Assembly: GCF_000021325.1 (NCBI RefSeq)
Contig: NC_011365.1
Coordinates: 1,212,501-1,276,500, forward strand
Source: Gluconacetobacter diazotrophicus PA1 5
GTDB taxonomy: Bacteria; Pseudomonadota; Alphaproteobacteria; Acetobacterales; Acetobacteraceae
DNA length: 64,000 bases
Direction of reading: 5' to 3'
Position numbers and translations under genes: made by a program. Below, in pieces: positions 25,588 to 34,724 of this stretch. The notes under the pieces are model-generated. The model was given only the letters and a program-made list of their open reading frames with translations, ran no database searches and was not told the origin of the DNA. Every line of letters begins with the position of its first letter. Within the stretch, counting starts at the first letter, position 1.

Positions 25588-28449
25588 ATGACGCGTGACC
25601 TCCTCCTGGCAGAATGGACGACCGACATCCCGATGGACGCTGACGAACGGCTTTCGCCCTGCCCGCTGCCCGAAGGGCTTCGCCTGATGGGCCGCGACGC
25701 GCTCGATCCCTATTTCCTGGTGCCGCCCGAACTGGACCCCGATCCCGCCATCAACGCGGTGCTGCCGTTCCTGGGCTGGATCGTCACGCTGGCCCGGCCC
25801 CGCCGCATCGGCCTGATGCCGGCCCGGAAGGCGATCGCGGCCCTGATGGCGGACGTGGCGCACCGGATGCGCCTGCCGGCGGACATCCGCGCCCTGCCGT
25901 TCCAGCCGCCGCCTGCCGGATTCGACCTGCTATGGCTGGATCTTCCGCCGGCCAGCACGCCGGATGCCGCCCTGGCACCGACGCCCGACCAGATGCTCCA
26001 GCTGCTGGGCCAGGGGGGCATTGTCGTGCTGCACGGCCTGGATAGCGGCGGCTGGGACGACCTTTCCATGGCGACCCTGAATCTGGGGCGCGGACTGGGC
26101 GTGCTGGTAGGGGGCGCGTGTCGCGGGGGCTCCGTGGCCAGCCTGTGCGCGATGCTGAATCGTTCCGACGACGGCACGGCAGCCAACCTGGCCGCCCGCT
26201 TCGCCGCGATCGGCGCGCATTGGGCCGCCCGCCGCGCCCTGGCCGACACGCAGGCGGAACTGGACCGGACCCGGCAGGCGCTCAGTCATCTGCGGCTGGA
26301 TGCCATGGAGATGCGGCTGGCCCTGAACCATCAGGATGCCGCCGGGCAGGATGCGAACCGGCAGGGGTCGTCCCCCCCGGCCGCGCCGCCCGTCCCCGTC
26401 ACGCCGGCCGCACCGCCGCCGAAGGGACCATCCCGGTGGCGTCGCCTTGCCCGCAGGCTGATCCGGGGGCCTGCTACCCCTGCCCCTGCAAGCGCCGACC
26501 GCACGATCCGCACGGTCCTGTTCGTATCCGGCGAACCGGGCACCCCCGGCACGACCTACCGCGTCACGCGCAACGCCGCCGCCTGCGCCGCCGCCGGATA
26601 CGCGACCCGGTGCAGGGACTGCGCGGCGGTCGGGCCGGACGACATCGCATGGGCCGACATGGTCGTGCTGTGGCGCGTGGAATATAGCGGCCATGTCGAC
26701 ACCTTGCTGGGCCTGGCCCGGGCGCGCGGCGCCGTGCTGGCCTTCGATGCCGATGACATCGTGTTCGAACCCGCCCTGGCGCGCACCGACCTGATCGACG
26801 GAATCCGCGTCAGTCCGGCCCCCGTGGCGCGGATCGAACGGATGTATGCCGACATGCAGCGCACCATGCGCCAGTGCGACCTCGGCCTGGCCACCACCGA
26901 TACGCTGGCCGACTGGATGCGCCCCTTCCTGAAGCTGACGCTGGTGCTGCCGAACACCTTCGATAACGCGACGCTGCAGCGTGCACGCCACGCCGTCCGC
27001 CGGCGGGCGCTGGCCGCGCCCGACGCGGCGGATGACGTCGTGCGGATAGGCTATGCCACCGGATCGCGCACCCACCAGCGCGACTTCGCCCGTGCCCTGC
27101 CCGGCCTGCTGCGGGTCATGGACCGACGGGCGCAGGTGCGCCTGGTCCTGTTCCGCGAACCCGGCGGAGGGCGCCCCCTGCTGCTGATCGAGGAATTTCC
27201 CGACCTGCACGCGCGGTCGGCGCAGATCGAATGGCGCGACATGGTGACGCTGGACGCGCTGCCGGACGAACTGGCGCGGCTGGACATCTCGATTGCCCCG
27301 TTGGAGGACGGCAATCCGTTCTGCGAGGCCAAGAGCGAACTGAAATTCTTCGAGGCCGCGCTGGCCGGCGTCTGTACCGTCGCCTCGCCCACCGCGCCGT
27401 TTCGCGCCGCCATCCGGCCGGGCGTGACCGGCCTGCTGGCGGACGGTGCGGCGGAATGGGAAAGCGCGCTGCTGCGTCTGGTGGACGACCCCGCCCTGCG
27501 CCGCCGCATGGCGCGCGACGCGCTGCACACGGTGCTGTGGGAATACGGCCCCCAGCGACAGGCCGCCCTGCTGGGGCCGGCCATCGCCGGGCTGGGCGAT
27601 GCGCGGGCAGCGGCACGGGCCGGCGCCACCGCCCTGGCACGCGGCGCCTTCCGCGTCCGCGCCATTCCCCGGATCCCCGACAGCACGGTCCTGTTCACCC
27701 AGGACCATCTGCAGGACGCCGCCGTCACGGTCGTCGTGACCGCGTATAATTATGCCGGCCACGTCATCGAGGCCCTGGACTCCGTCCGCCGCCAGACGCT
27801 CGACCCGCTGGACCTGATCGTGGTCGATGATGCCTCGACCGACGATACTCCGTCGCTGCTGACGGGCTGGGCGGCCCGGCATGGCGCACGGTTCAACCGG
27901 CTGCTGATCCTGCGCGCCCGGCGCAATGCCGGGCTGGGCGGCGCGCGCAATATCGGCATGGCGGCGGCCGAAACCCCCTATGTCCTGCAACTGGACGCCG
28001 ACAACCGCCTGCTGCCCGATGCCTGCGCCCGCTTGCTGGCCGCCATCGCGGCGGAAAGAGCGGGCTATGCCTATCCCCTGATCCGCCAGTTCGGGCGCGA
28101 GGCCAGCGTGATGGGCGATACCCCGTTCCATCCCGGGCGACTGGTCGGCGGCAATACCATCGACGCCATGGCGCTGGTGGCCAAATGGGCTTGGGCCGCC
28201 GCCGGCGGCTATTACGTGCGGCGCGACGCCATGGGGTGGGAGGATTACGACCTGTGGTGCACCCTGGCAGAACTGGGCATCGCCGGTACCCAGGTGCCCG
28301 AAATCCTGGCCGAATACCGCGTGCATGACACGGCCATGACCGACACGCTGACCGAACGGCCGCACCACAAGGACGCGGTAGTCACGCTGCTGCGAGACCG
28401 CCATCCCTGGATTCGCCTGACGGCCCCCGAGACACGTGCGCGTTCATGA
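25588..28449 (+). CDS. large multi-module glycosyltransferase (GT-B + GT2)
   Basis: A 953-residue protein. Residues 1-200 resemble a degenerate class I methyltransferase (FDLLWLDLPP, GGIVVLHG). A helical segment (205-250) and a Pro-rich linker (260-305) follow. Residues 308-660 are a GT-B module with YATGSRTHQRDF (489-500) and IAPLEDGNPFCEAKSELKFFEA (569-590), paralogous to the first module of the gene at 21344. Residues 712-945 are a GT2 module: VTVVVTAYNYAGHVIEALDSV, IVVDDASTDDT and QLDADN (DxD metal site). It is divergent from the RTX-like gene. It probably adds two different sugars to one glycan or protein; the acceptor is unknown. Confidence 0.82.
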   Translation: MTRDLLLAEWTTDIPMDADERLSPCPLPEGLRLMGRDALDPYFLVPPELDPDPAINAVLPFLGWIVTLARPRRIGLMPARKAIAALMADVAHRMRLPADIRALPFQPPPAGFDLLWLDLPPASTPDAALAPTPDQMLQLLGQGGIVVLHGLDSGGWDDLSMATLNLGRGLGVLVGGACRGGSVASLCAMLNRSDDGTAANLAARFAAIGAHWAARRALADTQAELDRTRQALSHLRLDAMEMRLALNHQDAAGQDANRQGSSPPAAPPVPVTPAAPPPKGPSRWRRLARRLIRGPATPAPASADRTIRTVLFVSGEPGTPGTTYRVTRNAAACAAAGYATRCRDCAAVGPDDIAWADMVVLWRVEYSGHVDTLLGLARARGAVLAFDADDIVFEPALARTDLIDGIRVSPAPVARIERMYADMQRTMRQCDLGLATTDTLADWMRPFLKLTLVLPNTFDNATLQRARHAVRRRALAAPDAADDVVRIGYATGSRTHQRDFARALPGLLRVMDRRAQVRLVLFREPGGGRPLLLIEEFPDLHARSAQIEWRDMVTLDALPDELARLDISIAPLEDGNPFCEAKSELKFFEAALAGVCTVASPTAPFRAAIRPGVTGLLADGAAEWESALLRLVDDPALRRRMARDALHTVLWEYGPQRQAALLGPAIAGLGDARAAARAGATALARGAFRVRAIPRIPDSTVLFTQDHLQDAAVTVVVTAYNYAGHVIEALDSVRRQTLDPLDLIVVDDASTDDTPSLLTGWAARHGARFNRLLILRARRNAGLGGARNIGMAAAETPYVLQLDADNRLLPDACARLLAAIAAERAGYAYPLIRQFGREASVMGDTPFHPGRLVGGNTIDAMALVAKWAWAAAGGYYVRRDAMGWEDYDLWCTLAELGIAGTQVPEILAEYRVHDTAMTDTLTERPHHKDAVVTLLRDRHPWIRLTAPETRARS

Positions 28450-28467
28450 GCAGGCCGACGGGCGGGA

Positions 28468-30522
28468 TCAGGGGACGTTTCTTTCCAACTCTTCCAGCCA
28501 TAGCCTGGCATTGCCGTCGGAGGGCGCGCGCCAGTCGCCACGCGGCGAGAGGGCACCGCCGGCCACCACCTTGGGCCCATTCGGCATCGCCGAGCGCTTG
28601 AACTGGCTGAACCCGAAAAAGCGCGTCAGGAACACCGACAGCCAGTGCCGGATGGTCGGCAGGTCGTATTCCACCCGTCGGTCGGCCGGAAAACCGGGCG
28701 GCCAGGCCCCGATTCCGGCGTCCTTCCACGCGATTTCGGCCATGAAGGCGATGCGGGAGGGCCGGAAGCCGTGGCGCAGGACATAGAACAGCGTGAAATC
28801 CTGCAGCGCGTAGGGACCGATCCGTTCCTCCGTGCTCTGCAGCGCCTGGTCCTCGCCCGCCGGCACCAGTTCGGGCGAAATCTCGGTGTCCAGGATGGAC
28901 GCCAGCACGCCGGCCGCGTCATCATCCACCCGCCGCGCCGAAATGACCCAGCGGATCAGATGCTGGATCAGCGTCTTCGGCAGCCCGGCATTGACGTTGT
29001 AATGCGACATCTGGTCGCCCACGCCATAGGTACACCAGCCCAGCGCCAGTTCCGACAGGTCGCCGGTGCCGATCACGATGCCGCCATGCTGGTTGGCCAG
29101 GCGGAACAGGAAGTCGGTCCGCAATCCCGCCTGCACGTTCTCGAACGTGACGTCGTATTGCGGCACGCCGCTGGCGAAGGGATGACCCATCTGTTCCAGC
29201 ATCATCCGCGCGGTCGGCCGGATATCCAGTTCCGCCGCCGTCACGCCCAGCGCCTGCATCAGCGCCATGGCATTGGACTGCGTGCCCGCGCTGGTGCCGA
29301 ATCCCGGCATGGTATAGGCCAGCACCGCGTCACGACCCAGGCCCAGTTCGTCCGCCGCGCGGACGGCCACCAGCAGCGCCTGGGTGGAATCCAGCCCGCC
29401 GGAGACGCCGATCACCATCCGGCGCGTCCCCGTGGCCTGCAGTCGCTGCTTCAGCGCCGAAACCTGGATGGTCCACGCTTCATAGCAATCCTGCTCCAGC
29501 CGCGCGGGGTCGGCGGGGACGAAGGGGAATCGTTCGATCCGCCGCATCAACCCCAGATCCCCCGGCGGGGGCGCCAGGGCGAAGCCGACGCGCCGCCATC
29601 CCGTATCGCCCCCTGTCGCGTGAAGGCCCCGGGCGGCGCGGTTGTCGGCGAAGCTGCCCATGCGGGCGCGCTCCTGCCGCAGCAGGTCCAGGTCGATATC
29701 GGCTGTCGCCCGGTTCGGACCCTGGGGAAAACGCACCGTCTCGGCCAGCAGCGCGCCGTTCTCGTAGACCGAGACCTGGCCGTCCCATGCCAGGTCGGTG
29801 GTCGATTCCCCCTCGCCCGCCGCGGCGTAGACATAGGCGCAGAGCGCGCGCGCGGATTGCGAGCGACAGAGCAGGTCCCGCGTATCCGCCTTGCCCACCG
29901 TGATGTCGCTGGCCGACGGGTTGGCGATCACCGTGGCCCCCGCCAGCGCCGCATCGGTGCTGGGCGGCGCGGGAACCCACAGATCCTCGCAGATCTCGAT
30001 CGCGATCACCAGGCCGGGCACGTCCTCGGCCTCGAACAGCAGGTCGGTGCCGAAGGGCGCGGTCTGGCCCGCGACATGGATCGTCTGGCCGCGCAGGCCG
30101 GCGCCGGGCGCGAACTGCCGGGCCTCGTAGAATTCGCGATAGTTGGGCAGGTAGCTCTTGGGCACCACGCCCAGCACCGTGCCGCGATGCAGGATGACGG
30201 CGCAGTTGTACAGCGCGTCGCCATGGCGCAGCGGCGCGCCCGCCACGACAACCGGCACAAGGTCCGCCGTCGCGGCGGCCAGGGCGGCCAGGGCGGCGCC
30301 TACCCCGTCCAGCAGCACGTCCTGCTGGCGCAGGTCCTCGATCGTGTAGCCCGACACGCCCAGTTCGGGAAACACCGCCAGCGCCACGCCGTCCGCATGG
30401 CAGGCCCGGACCATGTCGGCCATCCGCGCGACGTTGGTCGCCGGATCGGCCAGTGCCACCGGCAGGGTGCAACCGGCGACCCGCGCGAAACCATGACGAT
30501 AGAGGGAGCGAAAATCCGCCAC
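28468..30522 (-). CDS. nadE: glutamine-dependent NAD+ synthetase NadE
   Basis: A 684-residue enzyme amidating NaAD to NAD+ with glutamine. The N-terminal glutaminase (CN-hydrolase fold) has Glu53 (VFPELGVSG), Lys122 ([10 protein letters not shown]) and Cys178 ([11 protein letters not shown]). The C-terminal synthetase has the PP-loop SGGLDS at 374-379 and [17 protein letters not shown] chose the GTG at 30522 because the catalytic residues then number almost exactly as in the mycobacterial enzyme (E52, K121, C176). The longer open frame would run across the divergent DUF1328 gene. GGGTGA precedes the GTG. With nadD in the window, two of the last NAD steps are present. Confidence 0.9.
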   Translation of the reverse strand: MADFRSLYRHGFARVAGCTLPVALADPATNVARMADMVRACHADGVALAVFPELGVSGYTIEDLRQQDVLLDGVGAALAALAAATADLVPVVVAGAPLRHGDALYNCAVILHRGTVLGVVPKSYLPNYREFYEARQFAPGAGLRGQTIHVAGQTAPFGTDLLFEAEDVPGLVIAIEICEDLWVPAPPSTDAALAGATVIANPSASDITVGKADTRDLLCRSQSARALCAYVYAAAGEGESTTDLAWDGQVSVYENGALLAETVRFPQGPNRATADIDLDLLRQERARMGSFADNRAARGLHATGGDTGWRRVGFALAPPPGDLGLMRRIERFPFVPADPARLEQDCYEAWTIQVSALKQRLQATGTRRMVIGVSGGLDSTQALLVAVRAADELGLGRDAVLAYTMPGFGTSAGTQSNAMALMQALGVTAAELDIRPTARMMLEQMGHPFASGVPQYDVTFENVQAGLRTDFLFRLANQHGGIVIGTGDLSELALGWCTYGVGDQMSHYNVNAGLPKTLIQHLIRWVISARRVDDDAAGVLASILDTEISPELVPAGEDQALQSTEERIGPYALQDFTLFYVLRHGFRPSRIAFMAEIAWKDAGIGAWPPGFPADRRVEYDLPTIRHWLSVFLTRFFGFSQFKRSAMPNGPKVVAGGALSPRGDWRAPSDGNARLWLEELERNVP

Positions 30523-30649
30523 GATACGATCACCCGGCTGGAGCGGATCACCCGACCACGCTCGTTTGACATCCATGGCAGGCGACCCGGCGCCCTGCCC
30601 CGGCAACCCGCCGACGCAACCATAGGGTGCGCCACGCATTGAAACCCCC

Positions 30650-30667
30650 ATGGACCGGACGGTCCAT
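30650..30667. promoter_or_regulatory. perfect 8-bp-arm inverted repeat upstream of the DUF1328 gene
   Basis: ATGGACCG-GA-CGGTCCAT lies 27 bases before the DUF1328 start and in the nadE divergent region (30523-30694). Symmetry and place suit an operator or promoter-proximal regulator site. No regulator can be named. Confidence 0.35.
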
Positions 30668-30694
30668 ACACATGACCCGGAGGAGGATATCTCC

Positions 30695-30871
30695 ATGGAC
30701 CTGTTACGCTGGACGCTGATCTTCCTCGTTCTCGCATTGCTGTCGGCGGCACTTGGCTTCGGCGGCATCGCGTCGAACTTCGCCTATATCGGCAAGATCC
30801 TGTTCTTCATCTTTCTTGTCCTGTTCATCGTCGGCCTGTTCTTCGGCCGAGGGCGAGGCAGAACATTGTGA
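30695..30871 (+). CDS. DUF1328 (UPF0391) small membrane protein
   Basis: A 58-residue peptide with two hydrophobic segments (LLRWTLIFLVLALLSAALGF and the stretch YIGKILFFIFLVLFIVGLFF) separated by GGIASNFA, and a short basic tail RGRGR. This is the full DUF1328/YtjA pattern. The family is often stress-induced in alphaproteobacteria; its function is unknown. AGGAGG lies 9 bases upstream of the ATG, one of the best ribosome sites in the window. Its last 47 bases overlap the 3' end of dsbB on the opposite strand. Confidence 0.9.
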   Translation: MDLLRWTLIFLVLALLSAALGFGGIASNFAYIGKILFFIFLVLFIVGLFFGRGRGRTL

Positions 30872-31376
30872 CCACCAACACCACCCCCGCGTACAGCCCG
30901 TCCAGCGCCGCCATGGACAGCGGCAGCGCGCCGGCCAGGTAGGCCGGCGCGTCGCAGGGCTTGGCCGGGCGCAGGGGCATGGCGGCCAGCCGTTCGGCGA
31001 ACGTGCCGCCATGAAAGACCGGCGCCTGGCATTCCGGCAGCGGGCTGGGCCACCAGCCCTGCTCCACCCCGACATGGACCAGCGACAGGCCGATCGCCGC
31101 CAGCAGCACGGGCACGCCCAGCCACAGCACGGCCTGCCGCAGCCGGCCGCGCACCAGGGCCGCGATCACTCCCAGCCCCAGCAGAACCCGGTACGGCCAG
31201 CGCTCCCACAGGCACAACCCGCACGGCACCATCCCCAGCCCGTGCTCGGCCCATGCCGCGATACCCAGCGCGATCGCGCCGGCGGCAGCCAGAACCAGGG
31301 CCGTGCCCATGCCGGGCCCTGCGCCCGGCCGCCCTGTGCCGCCCCGGAAGATCCTGCGTCCCGTCCTCAATGCCAT
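30825..31376 (-). CDS. dsbB: disulfide bond formation protein B (DsbB)
   Basis: A 183-residue four-helix membrane protein. CGLCLWERWPYR is the first periplasmic Cys pair with the quinone-side Arg, and the Cys of PECQAP and KPCDAP form the second pair. DsbB re-oxidises DsbA and passes electrons to ubiquinone. Start ATG at 31376 overlaps the otsA stop (TGATG); a GTG one codon upstream is also possible. It is the last gene of otsB-otsA-dsbB, an unusual grouping, and overlaps the DUF1328 gene tail-to-tail by 47 bases. Confidence 0.88.
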   Translation of the reverse strand: MALRTGRRIFRGGTGRPGAGPGMGTALVLAAAGAIALGIAAWAEHGLGMVPCGLCLWERWPYRVLLGLGVIAALVRGRLRQAVLWLGVPVLLAAIGLSLVHVGVEQGWWPSPLPECQAPVFHGGTFAERLAAMPLRPAKPCDAPAYLAGALPLSMAALDGLYAGVVLVVTMFCLALGRRTGRR

Positions 31377-32725
31377 CACACGGGACAGACCGGCGGGGCC
31401 TCGTCCAGTGCGCGAAGGAAGTCGCGGGCCCAGAATCCGGCCGTGGTCCGGCGCACGTCCTCATCCAGCTTGGTCCAGCGCTGGCGGCGTTCGTCCAGGC
31501 TCATGGTCAGCGCCTGATGCAGCGCGTCGGCGATTTCGTCGGCGTCATAGGGGTTGACCAGAACGGCCTCGTCCATTTCCGGCGCCGCCCCGGCGAAGTG
31601 CGACAACACCAGCACGCCCGGTGCCGCCGCGTTCTGCGCCGCGACATATTCCTTGGCCACCAGGTTCATCCCGTCGCGCAGCGGCGTGATCAGCGCGACA
31701 TCGGCCATGCGATAGAACCCGGCCAGGATGTCACGCGCGATCGGCCGCGTGATATAGCGGATGGGCGTCCAGTCGAATTCGGCATAAGCGCCGTTGATCC
31801 GCCCGGTCAGCTCGTCCAGTTGCCGGCGCAGCAGGCGATATTCCTCGACATCGCCGCGCGAGACCGGGGCGACCTGCAGGAAGGTCACCTTGCCCCGATG
31901 TTCGGGATAGCGCGCCATCAGCGCTTCGTACCCCCGGAACCGCTCGGGCAGGCCCTTGGAGTAATCCAGCCGGTCCACCCCCAGGATCAGCGCGGCCCCC
32001 CGCAGGCTGGTCCGCAGGCGCCCGGCCTCGTCACGCAGGACGCTGGCCTCGGCCTGGGCGCGGAATTCATACGGATCGATCCCGATGGGAAAGGCCCGGG
32101 CCCGTTCCTCCAGGCCGTTCAGGCGGAAGGCCTGGTTCAGGTTGTCGGCATCCTCGTCAGTCTGCACGCCGATCAGGTCATAGGCCTGCATGTCCTCCAG
32201 CAGCAGTTCCGCGCCGGGCATGGACCGCACCAGGCTCCAGGGCGGGACGGGGATATGCAGGAAGAAGCCGATGCGCGTCGTCACCCCCAGATCGCGCAGC
32301 GCCTGGCCCAGCGGGAACAGGTGATAATCATGGACCCAGATCACGTCGTCGGGGCGCAGCAGCGGCACCAGGCAGCGCGCGAACAGGGCGTTGACCTCCA
32401 GATAGGTCTGCCAGTCGCGGCGGGAATAGTTCATCAGCCCGACGCGGTAGTGAAACAGCGGCCAGAGGATGCCGTTCGAGAAATTCTGGTAGAATCCCTC
32501 GTGCTGGCGGGCGGTCAGGTCGATGGTGGCATAGGTCACGCCCTCGACCGTGTCGAAGCTGGGCTGGGGGTCGGCGTCGGTCTCGGCCTGGTTGCCCGAC
32601 CAGCCGAACCATAGCGACGAACCGCCGCGCAGCGCATCCTTCAGCCCGACCGTCAGCCCACCGGCGGGCTGCGTGCGTTCGCGCGGGGATGGAACCCGGT
32701 TCGATACGATGATCAGACGCCCCAT
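31376..32725 (-). CDS. otsA: trehalose-6-phosphate synthase OtsA
   Basis: A 449-residue GT20 enzyme making trehalose-6-phosphate from UDP-glucose and glucose-6-phosphate. LIIVSNRVPSPRERTQPAGGLTVGL is the N-terminal glucose-6-phosphate-binding region. VHDYHLFPLGQALR, GVDRLDYSKGLPERFRGYE (the VDRLDYxKG signature) and MRDGMNLVAKEYVA-like LRDGMNLVAKEYVAAQ are present. Length is standard. Its start overlaps otsB by 13 bases, so the two-step trehalose pathway is translationally coupled, consistent with osmotic and desiccation protection. Confidence 0.94.
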   Translation of the reverse strand: MGRLIIVSNRVPSPRERTQPAGGLTVGLKDALRGGSSLWFGWSGNQAETDADPQPSFDTVEGVTYATIDLTARQHEGFYQNFSNGILWPLFHYRVGLMNYSRRDWQTYLEVNALFARCLVPLLRPDDVIWVHDYHLFPLGQALRDLGVTTRIGFFLHIPVPPWSLVRSMPGAELLLEDMQAYDLIGVQTDEDADNLNQAFRLNGLEERARAFPIGIDPYEFRAQAEASVLRDEAGRLRTSLRGAALILGVDRLDYSKGLPERFRGYEALMARYPEHRGKVTFLQVAPVSRGDVEEYRLLRRQLDELTGRINGAYAEFDWTPIRYITRPIARDILAGFYRMADVALITPLRDGMNLVAKEYVAAQNAAAPGVLVLSHFAGAAPEMDEAVLVNPYDADEIADALHQALTMSLDERRQRWTKLDEDVRRTTAGFWARDFLRALDEAPPVCPV

Positions 32726-33471
32726 GAATCGTTCCCCCCTTTCGCCAGAGTCGCCAGCCAGGCCCGGAAGGCGGCGGGATCGGGGAAATCCCTGGGGATG
32801 CGGAACCCCACGCCGCCCAGCGCGGCGGCCTGGCGAATGCCGTCCTCGTCCGTCACGTCGTCACCGATGAAGATCGGATGCCGGCCGGCAAAGGGCGGCG
32901 ACTGCATCAGTTCCGCGACCGCATGGCCCTTGTCCACGCCGTGGGGACGGATTTCCCATGCCATCTTGGCGGCCTGGATATGGAACGCCCCATTGCTGGG
33001 TGCGACCCAGGATTCTGCTGCCTCGCGCAGCAGGTCGGCCGTTTCGGGCGCCGCGCGATAATGCAGGACGAACCCCGCGACCTTGGTTTCGATCCGTACG
33101 CCCGGATGCGCCGCGGCCAGGGTTTCCGCCGCCTGCAGCCAGGTCGAGGGCACATGCGGCAGGTCGGCGCGCACGATCGGTCCGTCCGGCCGATGCCGTA
33201 CCGCGATCCCGTGTTCACCCGCGACGGCGAAAGGCACGTCACCCAGGAAACGATCGATCTGGTCCACGGCCCGGCCCGAAATCACCGCCAGCGCATCGCC
33301 GCATTTTGCCCGCAGCTGCCGCAGCACGTCCAGCAGGTCAGGCGGAACCACCACCGAGTCGGGCGTGGGCGCGATATCGACCAGCGTGCCGTCGAAATCC
33401 AGCAGCAGGGCGGCTTCGTGCGGGGGGGGCATGAAACGGCCGGCCGGGCCGGCATAGTCCGTCGGGGTCAT
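32713..33471 (-). CDS. otsB: trehalose-6-phosphate phosphatase OtsB
   Basis: A 252-residue HAD phosphatase. LLLDFDGTLVDIAP holds the nucleophile Asp and acid Asp, VISGRAVDQIDRFL the second HAD motif, HGVDKGHAVAELM the Lys, and IFIGDDVTDEDGIRQA the metal Asp residues. It removes phosphate from trehalose-6-phosphate. The start has AAGGAG 11 bases upstream. It is the first gene of the otsB-otsA-dsbB unit. Confidence 0.93.
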   Translation of the reverse strand: MTPTDYAGPAGRFMPPPHEAALLLDFDGTLVDIAPTPDSVVVPPDLLDVLRQLRAKCGDALAVISGRAVDQIDRFLGDVPFAVAGEHGIAVRHRPDGPIVRADLPHVPSTWLQAAETLAAAHPGVRIETKVAGFVLHYRAAPETADLLREAAESWVAPSNGAFHIQAAKMAWEIRPHGVDKGHAVAELMQSPPFAGRHPIFIGDDVTDEDGIRQAAALGGVGFRIPRDFPDPAAFRAWLATLAKGGNDSWGV

Positions 33472-33549
33472 GGGCGTCTCACTCCTTGCGTAGATGGGAC
33501 GGCATTCATCCCGAACCGGCCGCGCGGACCGAGGTTGCTGCCTCCGCCA

Positions 33550-34473
33550 TCAGGGCGGAAGCAGGGATTGGGGCTGTCCCGGCTGGGACGTCGCCGAGGA
33601 AGCGCCGGGCGGAGGCGCGGCGGAAGTCGGCGGGACCGGGGGCGGAAGCGCCGGCGGCCCCAGCGGAAGCGGCCCGCCCCCACCCCCGGCCGCCCCATAC
33701 GGCACCGGGGGCGGCAATGCCCCATGCTGGCCCGCAATGGCCGATGGCGCAACAGTCGGAACGGGCAATCCGGTTCCGGCCACGACCGGCGGCGCCCCGG
33801 AGGCAGGCGCCTGCTCGTCGGGTGGGGGCGAAAGGGACAACGGGGCGCCGGACATCTGGGGCGGAGAGGCGGGAGCGGGAGCCGGGGCCGCACCTGGACC
33901 CTGGGGCGTCGGGGCGCCCGGCGGATTACCGGCCTGGGCACCCTGGACCTGGGTGCTCTGGATCTGCACGCCCTGCGTCTGCGCGCCCTGCACCTGTACT
34001 CCGGGGGCCGCCTGCGCCCCCTGCCCCGCCGCCGTGGCGGCCACGGTCAGGGGCGGGGGAATAGGGGCCACGATATCCCCGGTGCAGCTGACGATTTGCA
34101 CGGTATAGACCGGGTCCTGGAACACACCCAGGAACGGCTCGCCCGCCAGCATCCAGCCGTCGAAGCCCCGCCCGTCCTGCCGCGTGTCGCGGATCGTCAG
34201 CCATCCGGCCGAATCGGGCACCAGCGTCGCCGGCCGGTCGCGGCAGGCGCCGACATGGATGGTCAGCGCCCGGTACGTCACGTCCTGCCCGACCGGAATC
34301 GTCAGCGACTGGACGTGGGAATCCAACCCGTCCAGCACCCGGACGGTGGCGACCGAGCGGCCCTGCCAGGTATCGGCGGGATAAACCAGCGGCGGAGGCA
34401 CCATTTCCGCCGCCCGCGCCGCGATCCCCACCGGGACCGCCGACAGGACGGCCAGGGACAGAATCAGTCTCAA
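33550..34473 (-). CDS. DUF2155 domain protein with Pro-rich repeat tail
   Basis: A 307-residue exported protein. A signal peptide (LILSLAVLSAVPVGIAARAA) precedes a DUF2155 domain (residues about 38-130: VATVRVLDGLDSHVQSLTIPVG, ALTIHVGACRDRP, FDGWMLAGEPFLGVFQDPVYTVQIVSC) with two Cys that could pair. From about residue 135 the chain becomes low complexity: first VQ/QG repeats (GVQVQGAQTQGVQIQSTQVQGAQ split across lines), then Pro/Ala/Gly-rich sequence to the end. DUF2155 function is unknown. It is coupled by ATGA to the small gene upstream. Confidence 0.85.
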   Translation of the reverse strand: MRLILSLAVLSAVPVGIAARAAEMVPPPLVYPADTWQGRSVATVRVLDGLDSHVQSLTIPVGQDVTYRALTIHVGACRDRPATLVPDSAGWLTIRDTRQDGRGFDGWMLAGEPFLGVFQDPVYTVQIVSCTGDIVAPIPPPLTVAATAAGQGAQAAPGVQVQGAQTQGVQIQSTQVQGAQAGNPPGAPTPQGPGAAPAPAPASPPQMSGAPLSLSPPPDEQAPASGAPPVVAGTGLPVPTVAPSAIAGQHGALPPPVPYGAAGGGGGPLPLGPPALPPPVPPTSAAPPPGASSATSQPGQPQSLLPP

Positions 34474-34724
34474 GATCTTGGGCTTCGCAAGGCGGCTACG
34501 ATTCCCGAAATGATCCGCCGCATTTCGTCCTCATCGACGCCGATCAGCACCGCGTCTTCGAACGCATCGCGCATGACGTCGCACAGTTCGGCGTAATTTT
34601 CGGCCAGGACCCGGATCTTGTCCTGACAGGAAACCGGGCTGCCGTCGGACTGGCGCCAGATCGCGGGCGGCGCGGGCAGGGCCCCGTCCTTTTGCACCTC
34701 GTCATTCACATCCGTGGCGTTCAT
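34470..34724 (-). CDS. small conserved-looking protein of unknown function
   Basis: An 84-residue acidic protein without signal peptide or membrane segment. It has a helical core (KIRVLAENYAELCDVMRDAFEDAVLIGVDEDEMRRIISGIVAAL). It is coupled by ATGA overlaps at both ends, to mlaD upstream and the DUF2155 gene downstream, so it is very likely translated and works in stoichiometry with them. I do not recognise a family. Confidence 0.7.
   Translation of the reverse strand: MNATDVNDEVQKDGALPAPPAIWRQSDGSPVSCQDKIRVLAENYAELCDVMRDAFEDAVLIGVDEDEMRRIISGIVAALRSPRS

Noticed and set aside
25930-28404. An 824-codon open frame antisense to the GT-B/GT2 gene
   Set aside because: The plus strand encodes clear glycosyltransferase motifs; the antisense product is Gly/Gln/Arg-rich with no family features.
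28645-30642. A 665-codon plus-strand frame
   Set aside because: Antisense to nadE, whose catalytic residues are all intact.
30523-30768. An 82-codon N-terminal extension of NadE
   Set aside because: It would overlap the divergent DUF1328 gene and its ribosome site, and would push the catalytic residues far from their usual numbering.
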